From: Oscillospiraceae bacterium
GTDB lineage: Bacteria; Bacillota; Clostridia; Oscillospirales; Oscillospiraceae
Length of the DNA stretch: 29,771 bases
Direction: 5' to 3'
NCBI GenBank assembly: GCA_012513005.1
Contig: JAAZCZ010000030.1
Coordinates: 1-29,771, forward strand
Position numbers and translations under genes: made by a program. Below, piece by piece: positions 7,401 through 15,739 of the stretch (its first letter is position 1; each line of letters starts with the position of its first letter). The notes under the pieces are model-generated. The model was given only the letters and a program-made list of their open reading frames with translations. It made no database searches and was not told where the DNA came from.

Positions 7401-7544
7401 GTAGGCGACCGCAGGTCGCCGCTACTTTCCCCAACTGAGATTTTGCGAAGTTTTGGTTGGGCAATCCCCGTTTAGACAGATGCAAATTAGAACATAAATC
7501 TTATTATTCAATCGTAGCGGCGACCTTCAGTCGCCTTCGTTACG
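7401..7544 (-). mobile_element. Palindrome-flanked short element, copy 1 (reverse orientation), inserted in pstC
   Basis: Two palindromic ends enclose an ~87-bp core. The left end (7401-7425) is GTAGGCGACC, GCA, GGTCGCC and CTAC. The right end (7513-7544) has GGCGAC/GTCGCC arms inside outer CGTA/TACG. Read on the minus strand, the core ends with ...TAAACGGGGATTG and then GCAAAATCTC near the right palindrome. This matches copies at 9171-9310 and 23365-23507 in order and length. No reading frame is present, so it would be a non-autonomous, MITE-like element. Its right edge coincides with the point where the pstC protein sequence breaks off. Confidence 0.72.
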
Positions 7545-8119
7545 CCTTGTTTGCACCTAAGGCGAGTGAGGCAAATTCATAATCCTCCGGCACAGCCTGT
7601 ATAGCCGTGACAGAGACCTTTATTATGCCCGGCAGTATCATGACTGCAAGCACGATTATAGCGGCAAAAAGACCTGAGCCGTCGGGTATGCCGAATATGT
7701 TTCTTATAGCAGGCACCAAAACAAGCATGCCGACAAGCCCGTATACAACAGAGGGGATACCGGCAAGAAGCCCTATTATATGCCCGGCAAAATCGGCAAA
7801 CCTTTTGGGAGCTAACTTGGCTATATAGACAGCGGCAAAAAAACCGATTGGAACACCGAGAATAAGTGCGCCTGCTGTGCCGTAGATTGAGCTTAAAATA
7901 AACGGCAAAATCCCAAATTCCGGATTAGCGGCGGCAGATGCCCAACGGCTGCCGAAGAGAAAGTCAAAAAGCCCGATTTCAAGAATGGCGGGTATGCCGG
8001 AGATGACAAGATAAACCGTTATAAGCAGTACGCTAAAAACAGTTATAAGCCCCAAAACCAGGAAGATACCGTGTATTATATTCTCTGCATTTAGTTTTTT
8101 TGTCTGATGTAGCTTTCAT
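7540..8119 (-). pseudogene. pstC: Phosphate ABC transporter permease PstC, frameshifted at the start and truncated at the 3' end
   Basis: Encodes the N-terminal ~55-60 percent of PstC, a membrane permease of the high-affinity phosphate importer. Recognisable parts are the first helix (GIFLVLGLITVFSV), FLFGSRW, the second helix pair, G-I-P-S-V-V-Y-G-L, and the permease EAA-loop start F-A-S-L-A-L-G-A. After that motif the protein reads N-K-A and stops. The stop lies in the palindromic end of the element at 7401-7544, where an intact PstC would run on for over 100 residues. At the 5' end, ATG at 8119 has AAAGG upstream, but a run of seven A (8097-8103) shifts the frame. Six A would give M-K-A-T-S-D-K-K-L-N-A-E joined in frame to the permease. 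pstA and pstB do not follow. Probably non-functional. Confidence 0.85.
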
Positions 8120-8141
8120 TTTAGCCTTTCATTCCGCCAAG

Positions 8142-8170
8142 CGGCAATGCCTCAAATTAAGGCATCGCCG
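8142..8170. other. Hairpin between pstS and pstC
   Basis: A 10-bp inverted repeat (8142-8151 with 8161-8170, one G-U/A-C position) lies in the pstS-pstC gap. The mismatch is a G-U pair on the minus strand, which favours action in the pst transcript. Such a hairpin after pstS could stabilise pstS mRNA or reduce read-through into pstC. On the plus strand it is followed by a T-rich stretch after 5 nt. Confidence 0.5.
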
Positions 8171-8204
8171 TTCAGCTTTTTTGGGGGAAGAAGTGGGGTG
8201 CTAA

Positions 8205-9017
8205 TTATTTGGCAGACACGACTCCGGCTGCGCTTATTATCTTACTTGCTGCCTCGGATGTAATGAAGGCAAAGAACGCTGCGGCGGCGTCAGAGAGCGT
8301 GGAGTCTGTTTTGGTGACTAAAACAAAGTCTCTTTGTATTGCGTAGGTCTTGTCTTTAACACTTGCTTCCGAGGGCGCTACACCACCGACTGAAAGTGCC
8401 TTTATGCTGTCTTTAACTGAGGCAAGTGAAGCATAGCCAATGGCATCGGGGTTCTGCGCAACGCTTGTTATAACGTCACCGGTAGAGGTGAGCTCCTGAC
8501 GATATTGGCACTTATCCTTGGTCTTTGTAATAGACTCAAAGCCGTCACGAGTGCCGCTGCCGGCTTCTCTGCCGATTAAAACTATGGCTGCATCGGCTCC
8601 GCCGACCTCTTTCCAGTTTTTAATTTCGCCTGTGTATATTTTGCTTATCTGCTCTAAGCTAAGGTCAGAAACAGAGTTTTCGGGGCTGACTATGACTGCA
8701 ATGCCGTCGTACGCCAAAACAGTCTCAGAAAGACCCTTTGCCTTTTCCTCGTCTTTGAGGTTGCGGCTGGATAAACCGATATCGCAGCGACCCTCTAAAA
8801 CTGCGGTTATTCCGCTGCCCGAGCCTGTGGGGTTATATGTGAAGTTAATTTTACTGTTTTCCTTTGTGCAGGCTTCGCCGAGTGCGCCGATTACCTTTTC
8901 CATAGAGGTTGAACCGTCAGTGGCAACGCTTCCTGAGGCTGATGTTTTGCTCCCACATCCGGCAAGCAGCAAAATTGCAAGCAAAGCGACTAATGCAAGG
9001 CTTAGTGTCTTTTTCAT
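8205..9017 (-). CDS. pstS: Phosphate-binding lipoprotein PstS
   Basis: Extracytoplasmic receptor that captures inorganic phosphate for the Pst ABC importer. 270 residues; start ATG with AAAGGAG close upstream. Signal peptide and lipobox L-A-G-C, with the lipid Cys at residue 21. The phosphate-site motifs are conserved: D-G-S-T-S-M-E near 34, P-T-G-S-G-S-G-I near 63, D-I-G-L-S-S-R near 79, and G-R-E-A-G-S-G-T-R-D near 148. Length is normal for the family. The downstream pstC is broken and no pstA or pstB follows, so here PstS is an orphan unless other subunits are encoded elsewhere. It lies between two inverted copies of the palindrome-flanked element. Phosphate-starvation control is typical, but no PhoP box is evident to me. 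Confidence 0.93.
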   Translation of the reverse strand: MKKTLSLALVALLAILLLAGCGSKTSASGSVATDGSTSMEKVIGALGEACTKENSKINFTYNPTGSGSGITAVLEGRCDIGLSSRNLKDEEKAKGLSETVLAYDGIAVIVSPENSVSDLSLEQISKIYTGEIKNWKEVGGADAAIVLIGREAGSGTRDGFESITKTKDKCQYRQELTSTGDVITSVAQNPDAIGYASLASVKDSIKALSVGGVAPSEASVKDKTYAIQRDFVLVTKTDSTLSDAAAAFFAFITSEAASKIISAAGVVSAK

Positions 9018-9170
9018 TATTATTCTCCTTTTATGTTCTTATTCGTCTAAACATATCCAATATTAAGAAGCGAATGTAAAACATAAAAGCGCAGTATTGT
9101 TAAATCGAGGTAAAGTCCGTGCCATATATGTAAATGAACCCAGACGAGCAGGAAATGCGGAGAAGGGGAA

Positions 9171-9310
9171 ACGAAGGCGACCGAAGGTCGCCGCTACGAT
9201 AAAACCACTGTAAATGCTCACTATTTTACATCGTATTAAACAGGGATTGGGCTGTAAGACACACAAAAATCTCCATTGGGAAACGTAGGGGCGACCTGCG
9301 GTCGCCTGTG
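9171..9310 (+). mobile_element. Palindrome-flanked short element, copy 2 (forward orientation)
   Basis: Left palindrome at 9171-9198 has GGCGACC, GAA and GGTCGCC arms. The right palindrome starts at 9284 (CGTAGGGGCGACC, then GGTCGCC). The core between them is 85 bp. The segment 9213-9257 matches 23409-23453 of copy 3 at 43 of 45 positions. The left end matches the reverse of copy 1's right end almost base for base. The element fills the middle of the 500-bp gap between pstS and the foldase gene; 9018-9170 and 9311-9456 hold nothing else that I recognise. Confidence 0.75.
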
Positions 9311-9456
9311 CACTAAATATCAAAAAACCCAGCAATACCAAGGGCTTTTCACTCCCCCGGGCATTAAAAATGACAGCCCCCTCGTCTGAGTGAGCCTTCA
9401 CCAAAATGCAAAAAACCCGCGGGAGAGACAGCATAAAACGCTGTAATATACGCAAA

Positions 9457-9480
9457 ATCCCCTGCCTTGCGGCAGGGGAT
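9457..9480 (-). terminator. Terminator after the foldase gene
   Basis: Perfect 10-bp stem (9457-9466 with 9471-9480) and a 4-nt loop, 40 bp past the foldase stop. On the minus strand it continues into TTTT then GCG, a short U tract, so termination may be moderate. Confidence 0.7.
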
Positions 9481-9520
9481 AATATATTATTTCCGGTATT
9501 ATATTGATTTGCTATAAAAC

Positions 9521-10678
9521 CTATTTATCGGCACTTTCGCCAAAGAGTTCTGCAATCTTGAGGTTCTCAAATGCGCTCTCCCATTTGACCTCTGCGCTTT
9601 CTGTCCAGCTCTTTATGAGCTTATCATAGGCGTCTCTGGCAACTGCGCTGCGCAGTGTGGAAACGCTCTGACCCTGCATAATCTGGTCATCGCCGCCGAC
9701 AGGCAGGCGGAGAATAATGTGATAGCCGTGCACACTCTCGACAGGCTCAGCAGTAATTTCGCCGTCTTTTAGCTCCTTTATTGCCTTTTCAAACTCGGGC
9801 ACCATTGTGCCGGGTGTGAATGTGTAGCCTTCCTTAAAGTGCTCCTTGCCGGGATCCTCGCTCTTTTCCTGCATTAAAGCATCAAAACGCTTAATTAGCT
9901 CGTCTTTATCTTTGATTGCTGAGAGTTCTGCCAATATTTCCTTGGCAAGCTTTAGCTTTTCAGCCTTCTGCTCATCGCTGATGGGCTTATTTTCCTTGTC
10001 TTTAAACGATAGGAGTATGTGCTTTGCGTGCATATAGTCTTTTTCCTTGACAAATGCTTCTATGTCGGAATCGCTGACTTTTTCGCCGTTTTTGCCGAAA
10101 AGCTCTTCCTGACCCTTGGCATGCAAAAGGGCAGTGCGGTTTACATACTCATACACACGGGGTGTAACGAACATCTTTTCAAGCTCAGTATAGAGATCCT
10201 CTTCCTTTTTGCCGTCGCCACAGAATTTTTTAATGTCCTCTGCGCGAATTTCGTCAAGCTTCTTAGTGTCCTCGTCAGTCAGCTTAACCTTGTTTTCGGC
10301 AAGCTTTTCTTCCAAAACATGGTATGCAAGCAGGATTTCTTTGATGTTGTTATTTACAAACTCCTCGTTTGTGATATTTGCATCCACGGGAGATGTGGCA
10401 GAGAGCTTAACAGCACCGACATAGGATTCAAGCCTTGACAGGCTGTTGTGCAGCCAATAGAAAAACTCGTCCCACAAAACGCTCTTTCCGTTTATTGTGA
10501 GCACCTTTTCATCTGCCGGGTACTTTGCATAGGCGTCTTTGTATTCACGGGCAGCAGGAGCTGCAGCAGCAGAGGGGGCGGGGGAGGGGCTGTACTCGCG
10601 CACACCTGCATCTGCACATGCAGACAGCAGAGCGATTATCATAATTGCCACTAATAATATACTTGTTATTTTTTTCAT
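9521..10678 (-). CDS. prsA: PrsA-like foldase lipoprotein (parvulin-type peptidyl-prolyl isomerase)
   Basis: Assists folding of exported proteins on the outer face of the membrane by prolyl cis-trans isomerisation. 385 residues. Lipoprotein signal with lipobox L-S-A-C (Cys 21), then a Pro/Ala/Ser-rich linker (30-45). A SurA/PrsA-type N-terminal chaperone segment follows, about 55-190, with long helices and many Lys/Glu. The parvulin domain is at about 214-326: it opens with M-H-A-K-H-I-L-L-S-F, the conserved histidine strand, and ends with V-H-G-Y-H-I-I-L-R, the second conserved histidine motif. The insert between (K-E-H-F-K-E-G-Y) replaces the usual G-G-D-L-G. Start ATG has AAGGAG upstream. 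It lies 81 bp downstream of mfd, an arrangement common in Clostridia. Gene symbol by family resemblance. Confidence 0.88.
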   Translation of the reverse strand: MKKITSILLVAIMIIALLSACADAGVREYSPSPAPSAAAAPAAREYKDAYAKYPADEKVLTINGKSVLWDEFFYWLHNSLSRLESYVGAVKLSATSPVDANITNEEFVNNNIKEILLAYHVLEEKLAENKVKLTDEDTKKLDEIRAEDIKKFCGDGKKEEDLYTELEKMFVTPRVYEYVNRTALLHAKGQEELFGKNGEKVSDSDIEAFVKEKDYMHAKHILLSFKDKENKPISDEQKAEKLKLAKEILAELSAIKDKDELIKRFDALMQEKSEDPGKEHFKEGYTFTPGTMVPEFEKAIKELKDGEITAEPVESVHGYHIILRLPVGGDDQIMQGQSVSTLRSAVARDAYDKLIKSWTESAEVKWESAFENLKIAELFGESADK

Positions 10679-10707
10679 CCGTTGCTCCTTATTATCTAAA
10701 CTTAGAC

Positions 10708-10746
10708 TTTTTGATATTTCATTACTAATATCAAAAAATTATTATA
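10708..10746 (-). promoter_or_regulatory. Extended -10 and AT-rich palindrome upstream of the foldase gene
   Basis: On the minus strand TGTTATAAT (extended -10, TATAAT at 10746-10741) lies just inside the mfd-foldase gap. A perfect 11-bp inverted repeat follows (10708-10718 with 10727-10737, 8-nt loop), covering the expected transcription start. No T tract follows on the minus strand, so an operator or a 5' stem is more likely than a terminator. I see no good -35. Confidence 0.4.
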
Positions 10747-10759
10747 ACACAGCTTTAGC

Positions 10760-13700
10760 CTAACTAAAACCCCAATCAGATGTAAACTTTTCTGCTGTGT
10801 CGAGGGGTTTTTGACCTCGCATTAGTCTGAGTGAAACTCGCGGCACATTGCCAGGCTCGGCTTTCAGCCTGCCCTTGTATTCGGGTCTTTCGTAGAGGCT
10901 TGTGAGCTTTATAGCGTCAATGCTCTCGAGTGTGAAGATTAATGAGCCGCTCTTTTGCGATATATCTGTTATTCCAGCCCTGCCTGCATGACCTCGCAGG
11001 CAAGCGACCCTGATTAATGCCATTGTCTGCGGCGGTATTTCACCGAAACGGTCGAGCAGCTCGTCGATAACATCCTCAGAATCCTCGTCAGAGCGAATAA
11101 GGGCTATGCGGCGGTAGAAGCTCATGCGCATTTCGGAAGCTGCGATGTAAGATTCCGGAATACCTGCAGTGACAGCAAGGTCAGCAGAGCAGTCTGCGAT
11201 TTTCGGCACGCTCTCGCCCTTTTCCTCGGAGACAGCCTCACGCAAAAGCTTAATATACATATCATAGCCGACATCAAACATATGCCCCGACTGCTCAGCG
11301 CCCAGCAGATTGCCCGCACCTCGCAGCTCCAAATCCCGCATGGCAATTTTAACACCGGAGTTAAATTCGGCAAATTCCCGCACAGCGGTGAGCCTTTTTT
11401 CTGCGATTTCGGAGATTATTTTGTCTTTTTTATAAGTCAGATAGGCACTTGCCCGTCTTGATGACCTGCCGACTCTGCCACGCAGCTGATGCAGCTGTGC
11501 AAGCCCTAATTTATCGGCATCCTCGATAATAAGGGTGTTGACATTTGAAATGTCAATTCCGGTTTCGATTATCGTTGTGCAGACGAGTATCTGCGCTCTG
11601 CCCTCTGCCATATCCTCCATAACACGGGAGAGTCTGTCTTCGCCCATGCGACCGTGCGCAACTCTTATTGTAGCTTCCGGAATGATTGCGGAAATCTTAG
11701 CAGCAGCCCTATCTATGCTGCTTATCTTGTTGTGCAGATAATATACCTGCCCGCCGCGTTTTAGCTCACGGCGCATGGCGTCTGCCAAAAGCTGCATATC
11801 ATGCTCCATAACATATGTGGAGACAGGAAGCCTGCCCTCGGGCGGCTCTTCTATAACAGATAGGTCGCGCACACCGCTCATCGCCATGTTGAGCGTTCGG
11901 GGTATGGGAGTTGCTGATAAAGACAGGATATCAACCCCGTGCGACATTGCCTTAATATGCTCCTTATGCCCGACTCCGAAACGCTGCTCCTCATCTACTA
12001 TTAAAAGCCCTAAATTCTTAAAGCCGATATCCTTAGATAAAAGACTGTGTGTGCCGATTATAAAATCGCACTCGCCGCTTTTTAGCTTTGAAACTGTCTT
12101 AGCAGCCTCTTTGCGGCTCACAAAGCGGCTTAAAAGCCCGATGTTGACCGGGTAACCGAAGAATCTCGAAACTGCGGTCTTGTAGTGTTGGGCTGCCAAA
12201 ACCGTTGTGGGAGCTAAAAGAGCTGCCTGCTTGCCATCCATAATGCACTTCATAACAGCGCGCATCGCTACCTCTGTCTTGCCGAAGCCAACATCTCCGC
12301 AGAGCAGTCTATCCATCGGCTGCTCTTTTTCCATATCTCTTTTAATTTCATTAGTGCAACTTAGCTGGTCATCGGTGAGTGTATATATAAAGCTGTCTTC
12401 AAATTCAGCCTGCCACGGCGTGTCGGGTGAAAAGGCGTGACCCTTGGCTTTTAGCCGCTTTGAATAAAGAGCGATTAGCTCCTTTGCCAAATCCTTTGCG
12501 GCAGCCTTTGCCCTTGACTTTGTGTTTTGCCACTCAGCCCCGCCGAGCTTAGAGAGCCTAACTGCCGTGTGCTCCCCGCTGCCCACATATTTATAAACAG
12601 AGTCAGCAGCAGTAGCAGGAAGATAAAGTATATCGGTGCCGGCAAAAGAGATTTTCACATAATCGCGGGCAGCTCCGTCAACTGTCATCTGCTGCATGCC
12701 GGAAAACCTGCCGATGCCGTGCGTGTTGTGTACTATTAAATCTCCCACAGAAAGGTCATAAAACGAGTCTATTGCAGTATCGCGGCTTTTTGGATTTTTT
12801 GATTTTAATTCACGCTTAGCCTGCGAAGCGGCAATTAACATGCGGTCAGAGAGCAGGGCTAATTTTAGCTCCGGGTACTCTATGCCCTGAGAAATTCCGC
12901 CCTCTGTGATAAGGCAGGTGCCGGGTGCCGGTAGAGAAGCCGGAGACTTAGCATATGAAACGGGTATACCTGCCTCGGCAAAAAGCGACAAAAGCGTGTC
13001 TGCCCTGCGTTTTTCAGAGGATAACAAAACCGTTCTGTAGCCTGCATCTCTGTAATACGAGGCATCTGAGATTGCTTGCCCGGCGTTGCCGAGAAAAGGC
13101 GGCAGCTGCTTTGCCGTGATACCGAGAGAAGTAGTAGGCGCAATAGGATATGAGCCTATCTTAACAGCCTCAGCCATATAAAGAGAAAACTCGGAGAGCT
13201 TAGAAAAAAGCTCAGAGGGTGCATAGCAAAAATCCGAGTGCTTTAAGTCGGCATTTAGCAGTCCTGATGCGGCAACAAACTCATCTAACAGCTCTGCTGC
13301 ATACTCACGGGCACGCTCAGAAAACCTGCCCGGGCTGTCCATAACTATTATGCAGTCTGACGGCAAATAGTCTATGGCAGTTGAAATTTTGCCGTAGATT
13401 AAAGGTGCATACCTATCTGCCGTGTTAAGCTGCGCACCGAGTGAGAGTCTGCTTGCGTCAGACAGAAGTGTGGCACCTGAGCCTTTTTCACGGCTTTCTC
13501 TTTTTTGCCCCAAGTCGTTTAGCTTTTTAGAGAGAGCCGAAACCCCGCCCTTATAAAGCGAAACCAAGGTCTCGGCAGCAGGCAGCACAATAGCTTTTTC
13601 TATATTATTAATCCTGCGCTGATTTGAAACATCAAAATAGCCCAGTGAATCAATTTCATCACCCCAGAAATCTGCCCTAACAGGATATAAGCTGCCCGGG

Positions 13701-14251
13701 GAATAAAAGTCGAGTATGCCGCCGCGCAGCGAAAACTGACCTGTAGCCTCAACAAGCTCAGCTCTCTTATAGCCGCAACGCATAAGAGAATAAACAGCGT
13801 CCTCGGGGGATATATTATCTCCCGTTTGCAGGGTAAATGAGCATTTTTGCAGCATATCGGGGGGTATTGCCCTCTGCATTAAGCCCGCGGCTGTGATAAT
13901 CGTTAGCTGAGACCCGGTGTATAGGCTGAAAAGAGCTGCAATTCTGCCCTGCTCTGCATCTCGGGAAACGGCATCAGCGTCGTTTAATATGATATCACGG
14001 CTGCGGATAAGCCCGGGCTCCGTGTCCAAAAATCCCTGCAAATACTCGGCAGCTTCATTAGCTGCAGCATCATCGGGGCAGAGGAACACAAGCGGTTTTT
14101 TATGCTTTGCGTGCAAACCTGCCGCAAAATGGGCACGGGCTGCTGCCGGCAAACCGGAAATAAGCGCAGCTGTGCCGCCGTCACCGGGTTTTGGCAGGGC
14201 GGCAACTTCGGGAATATTAAAAAATGCGAGTAAAAGCTCGGGATAGTTCAT
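10760..14251 (-). CDS. mfd: Transcription-repair coupling factor Mfd
   Basis: DNA translocase that removes RNA polymerase stalled at lesions and recruits UvrA for nucleotide excision repair. 1163 residues, normal full length. Domains in order: UvrB-like N-terminal region about 1-330; RNA polymerase-interacting Tudor-like domain about 500-556 (D-L-S-V-G-D-L-I-V-H, then H-G-I-G-R-F); RecG-type helicase core with Walker A G-D-V-G-F-G-K-T-E at 652-660, Walker B D-E-E-Q at 753-756, motif III S-A-T-P-I-P-R-T at 779-786 and motif VI L-R-G-R-V-G-R-S at 923-930; TRCF C-terminal domain about 1020-1145. The ATG at 14251 follows a GAGG at 8-nt spacing. A terminator separates it from the BMP gene, so it likely has its own promoter; the foldase gene follows. 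Confidence 0.97.
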   Translation of the reverse strand: MNYPELLLAFFNIPEVAALPKPGDGGTAALISGLPAAARAHFAAGLHAKHKKPLVFLCPDDAAANEAAEYLQGFLDTEPGLIRSRDIILNDADAVSRDAEQGRIAALFSLYTGSQLTIITAAGLMQRAIPPDMLQKCSFTLQTGDNISPEDAVYSLMRCGYKRAELVEATGQFSLRGGILDFYSPGSLYPVRADFWGDEIDSLGYFDVSNQRRINNIEKAIVLPAAETLVSLYKGGVSALSKKLNDLGQKRESREKGSGATLLSDASRLSLGAQLNTADRYAPLIYGKISTAIDYLPSDCIIVMDSPGRFSERAREYAAELLDEFVAASGLLNADLKHSDFCYAPSELFSKLSEFSLYMAEAVKIGSYPIAPTTSLGITAKQLPPFLGNAGQAISDASYYRDAGYRTVLLSSEKRRADTLLSLFAEAGIPVSYAKSPASLPAPGTCLITEGGISQGIEYPELKLALLSDRMLIAASQAKRELKSKNPKSRDTAIDSFYDLSVGDLIVHNTHGIGRFSGMQQMTVDGAARDYVKISFAGTDILYLPATAADSVYKYVGSGEHTAVRLSKLGGAEWQNTKSRAKAAAKDLAKELIALYSKRLKAKGHAFSPDTPWQAEFEDSFIYTLTDDQLSCTNEIKRDMEKEQPMDRLLCGDVGFGKTEVAMRAVMKCIMDGKQAALLAPTTVLAAQHYKTAVSRFFGYPVNIGLLSRFVSRKEAAKTVSKLKSGECDFIIGTHSLLSKDIGFKNLGLLIVDEEQRFGVGHKEHIKAMSHGVDILSLSATPIPRTLNMAMSGVRDLSVIEEPPEGRLPVSTYVMEHDMQLLADAMRRELKRGGQVYYLHNKISSIDRAAAKISAIIPEATIRVAHGRMGEDRLSRVMEDMAEGRAQILVCTTIIETGIDISNVNTLIIEDADKLGLAQLHQLRGRVGRSSRRASAYLTYKKDKIISEIAEKRLTAVREFAEFNSGVKIAMRDLELRGAGNLLGAEQSGHMFDVGYDMYIKLLREAVSEEKGESVPKIADCSADLAVTAGIPESYIAASEMRMSFYRRIALIRSDEDSEDVIDELLDRFGEIPPQTMALIRVACLRGHAGRAGITDISQKSGSLIFTLESIDAIKLTSLYERPEYKGRLKAEPGNVPRVSLRLMRGQKPLDTAEKFTSDWGFS

Positions 14252-14275
14252 GCATTGCGCCTCGGTAATAAAGTC

Positions 14276-14314
14276 TAAAAAGCCGACGCAGCGACAATAG
14301 CCACTGCGCCGGCT
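14276..14314 (-). terminator. Terminator after the BMP-family lipoprotein gene
   Basis: An 11-bp stem (14281-14291 with 14304-14314) and 12-nt loop. On the minus strand the odd position is a G-U pair and five Ts follow. On the plus strand it is an A-C mismatch, so the minus orientation is favoured. It lies between the BMP stop and the mfd start. Confidence 0.85.
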
Positions 14315-14351
14315 AAAGGCCGGGATAAAAAGCCTAATATGTGTTTAATAA

Positions 14352-15527
14352 CTAGGCTATGTAGTTGACCTTTGTAAATTCTGAAACTGTGGGCTTAACT
14401 GTTGTGTCTGCATTGTTGTCTACCTTGACTTCGCCCTTTTTGATGGACTCAACAAGTGCATTGTAGTCGTCAAGTTTGAAGTTCTTAAAGCCCCAGGATG
14501 CCTCGGCAGTCGGAAGACCGACATAATCGCCCTCTGCAAGGGAGAATGTCATGACCTTGCCGCCGTAGTTTTCCCAATTGCCCTCTTGAAGTGCCTGCAA
14601 AACTGCCTCTGTGACGTTCTGAAGCTGCTTCATAGCAGAGGAAATAAAGGGGTTATAAGCATAGAGCGGTTTGCCGTTCTGGTCTTTTGCTTCGCCGACA
14701 TAGTGCTGGTCGATATCAACGCCGATTACCTTGCCGTTGTGCTGAAGAGCAGCTTCAACAGCAGATGTGTAGACGCCGCCGCCACATGCAAAGACTACCT
14801 CTGTGCCGTCCTTATACCAGCCCTCCATACGAGCTGTTATAGAGGCATCGCCCTGGAAAACGCCGCTGTAGTAGTATTCGATTGAAACTTCTTTGCTGAG
14901 CTTTTGAGCAGCTGCATCTGCGCCCTGAACAAAGCCGTAGCCGTAGCGAACAACTGCGGGAACTGCCATTCCGCCTAAGAAGCCGAGCTTTGTATAGCCG
15001 TCGGCAACTGCGGCATAGCCTGCTAAGTAGCCTGCCTGCTCCTCTGCAAAGGTAAGGCAAACAACGTTAGATGCCGGCTTCTCATATGTTTCGTAGTCGT
15101 AGGTCAAGTCGCCTTCGCCCACGTCAACAGCGAGGAAATAGACATCGGGATACTGCTTCTGGACATCAAGCACGTTGGGTCCAAACAGGAAACCGGGCAG
15201 AACAATAACATTTGCGCCTTCCTTGATTGCCTGTGTGATGGAGAGTGTGCGTGCATCTGTTGAGTTCTCTGTGGGCTGATAATAGATGTGATCAACATTA
15301 TTTGCCTTAGACCAGGTCTCAACGCCCATCCATGTAGCTTGGTTGAACGATTCGTCGTCAATCGTTCCCACGTCAGTTACGAGTGCTACCTTCTTGATTA
15401 TTGCGTCGTCTTTAGGGGCTTCTCCGCCGCCTTCTGCGCCGGGCTTTGCCGGAGCTGCGGGCTGTCCGCATGCAGCGAGAGCCAGGATCATGACAACTGC
15501 GAGAACAAGTGCAAGGATTTTTTTCAT
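14352..15527 (-). CDS. BMP-family (PnrA/Med-type) nucleoside-binding lipoprotein
   Basis: Substrate-binding lipoprotein for ABC uptake of purine or other nucleosides, anchored outside the membrane. 391 residues. Signal peptide with lipobox L-A-A-C (Cys 20) and a Pro/Ala/Gly linker to about 40. Family signatures: V-A-L-V-T-D-V-G-T-I-D-D-E-S-F-N-Q-A near 48, the Asp-rich purine-site motif; F-L-F-G-P-N; F-A-E-E-Q-A-G-Y-L-A-G near 160; V-F-A-C-G-G-G-V-Y; V-I-G-V-D-I-D-Q. Length is slightly above the usual ~350. Partner ATPase and permease genes (the usual nupA/B/C-type neighbours) are absent, so they must be elsewhere if present. Start ATG has AGGAGG upstream and the gene has its own promoter and terminator. 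Confidence 0.93.
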   Translation of the reverse strand: MKKILALVLAVVMILALAACGQPAAPAKPGAEGGGEAPKDDAIIKKVALVTDVGTIDDESFNQATWMGVETWSKANNVDHIYYQPTENSTDARTLSITQAIKEGANVIVLPGFLFGPNVLDVQKQYPDVYFLAVDVGEGDLTYDYETYEKPASNVVCLTFAEEQAGYLAGYAAVADGYTKLGFLGGMAVPAVVRYGYGFVQGADAAAQKLSKEVSIEYYYSGVFQGDASITARMEGWYKDGTEVVFACGGGVYTSAVEAALQHNGKVIGVDIDQHYVGEAKDQNGKPLYAYNPFISSAMKQLQNVTEAVLQALQEGNWENYGGKVMTFSLAEGDYVGLPTAEASWGFKNFKLDDYNALVESIKKGEVKVDNNADTTVKPTVSEFTKVNYIA

Positions 15528-15587
15528 ATAAAAGTCCTCCTGAAATTATATTTTCGAAACGGGCAACGCCCCTTCCGAGCTTACTGC

Positions 15588-15616
15588 ATTATATCATGTT
15601 AGCAATTTGCATACAA
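15588..15616 (-). promoter_or_regulatory. Promoter of the BMP-family gene
   Basis: On the minus strand TTGTAT (15616-15611), a 17-bp spacer, then TGA-TATAAT with TATAAT at 15593-15588. Perfect -10, extended -10 TG and ideal spacing. The start would fall about 55 bp before the ATG. Confidence 0.65.
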
Positions 15617-15684
15617 GCAAAATGTAATTTACTCCTTATTAATATATATGCCGAAATACGGAGTGAAAAAGGGAAGTCAAGCAA

Positions 15685-15719
15685 AAAATATCCGCAGGCT
15701 AAAACGGCTTAGCCTGCGG
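15685..15719 (-). terminator. Terminator after the unknown gene at 15740
   Basis: Perfect 11-bp stem (15692-15702 with 15709-15719, 6-nt loop). On the minus strand it is followed by ATA and six Ts. Confidence 0.87.
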
Positions 15720-15739
15720 GAAAATGACTCTTATATTTG

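Noticed and set aside
9063..9455. 130-residue minus-strand protein
   Set aside because: The frame runs through the palindromic element copy and has no plausible start site or protein-like composition.
10019..10654. Plus-strand frames opposite the foldase gene
   Set aside because: Shadow frames; the minus strand encodes a clear parvulin lipoprotein with its own signal peptide.
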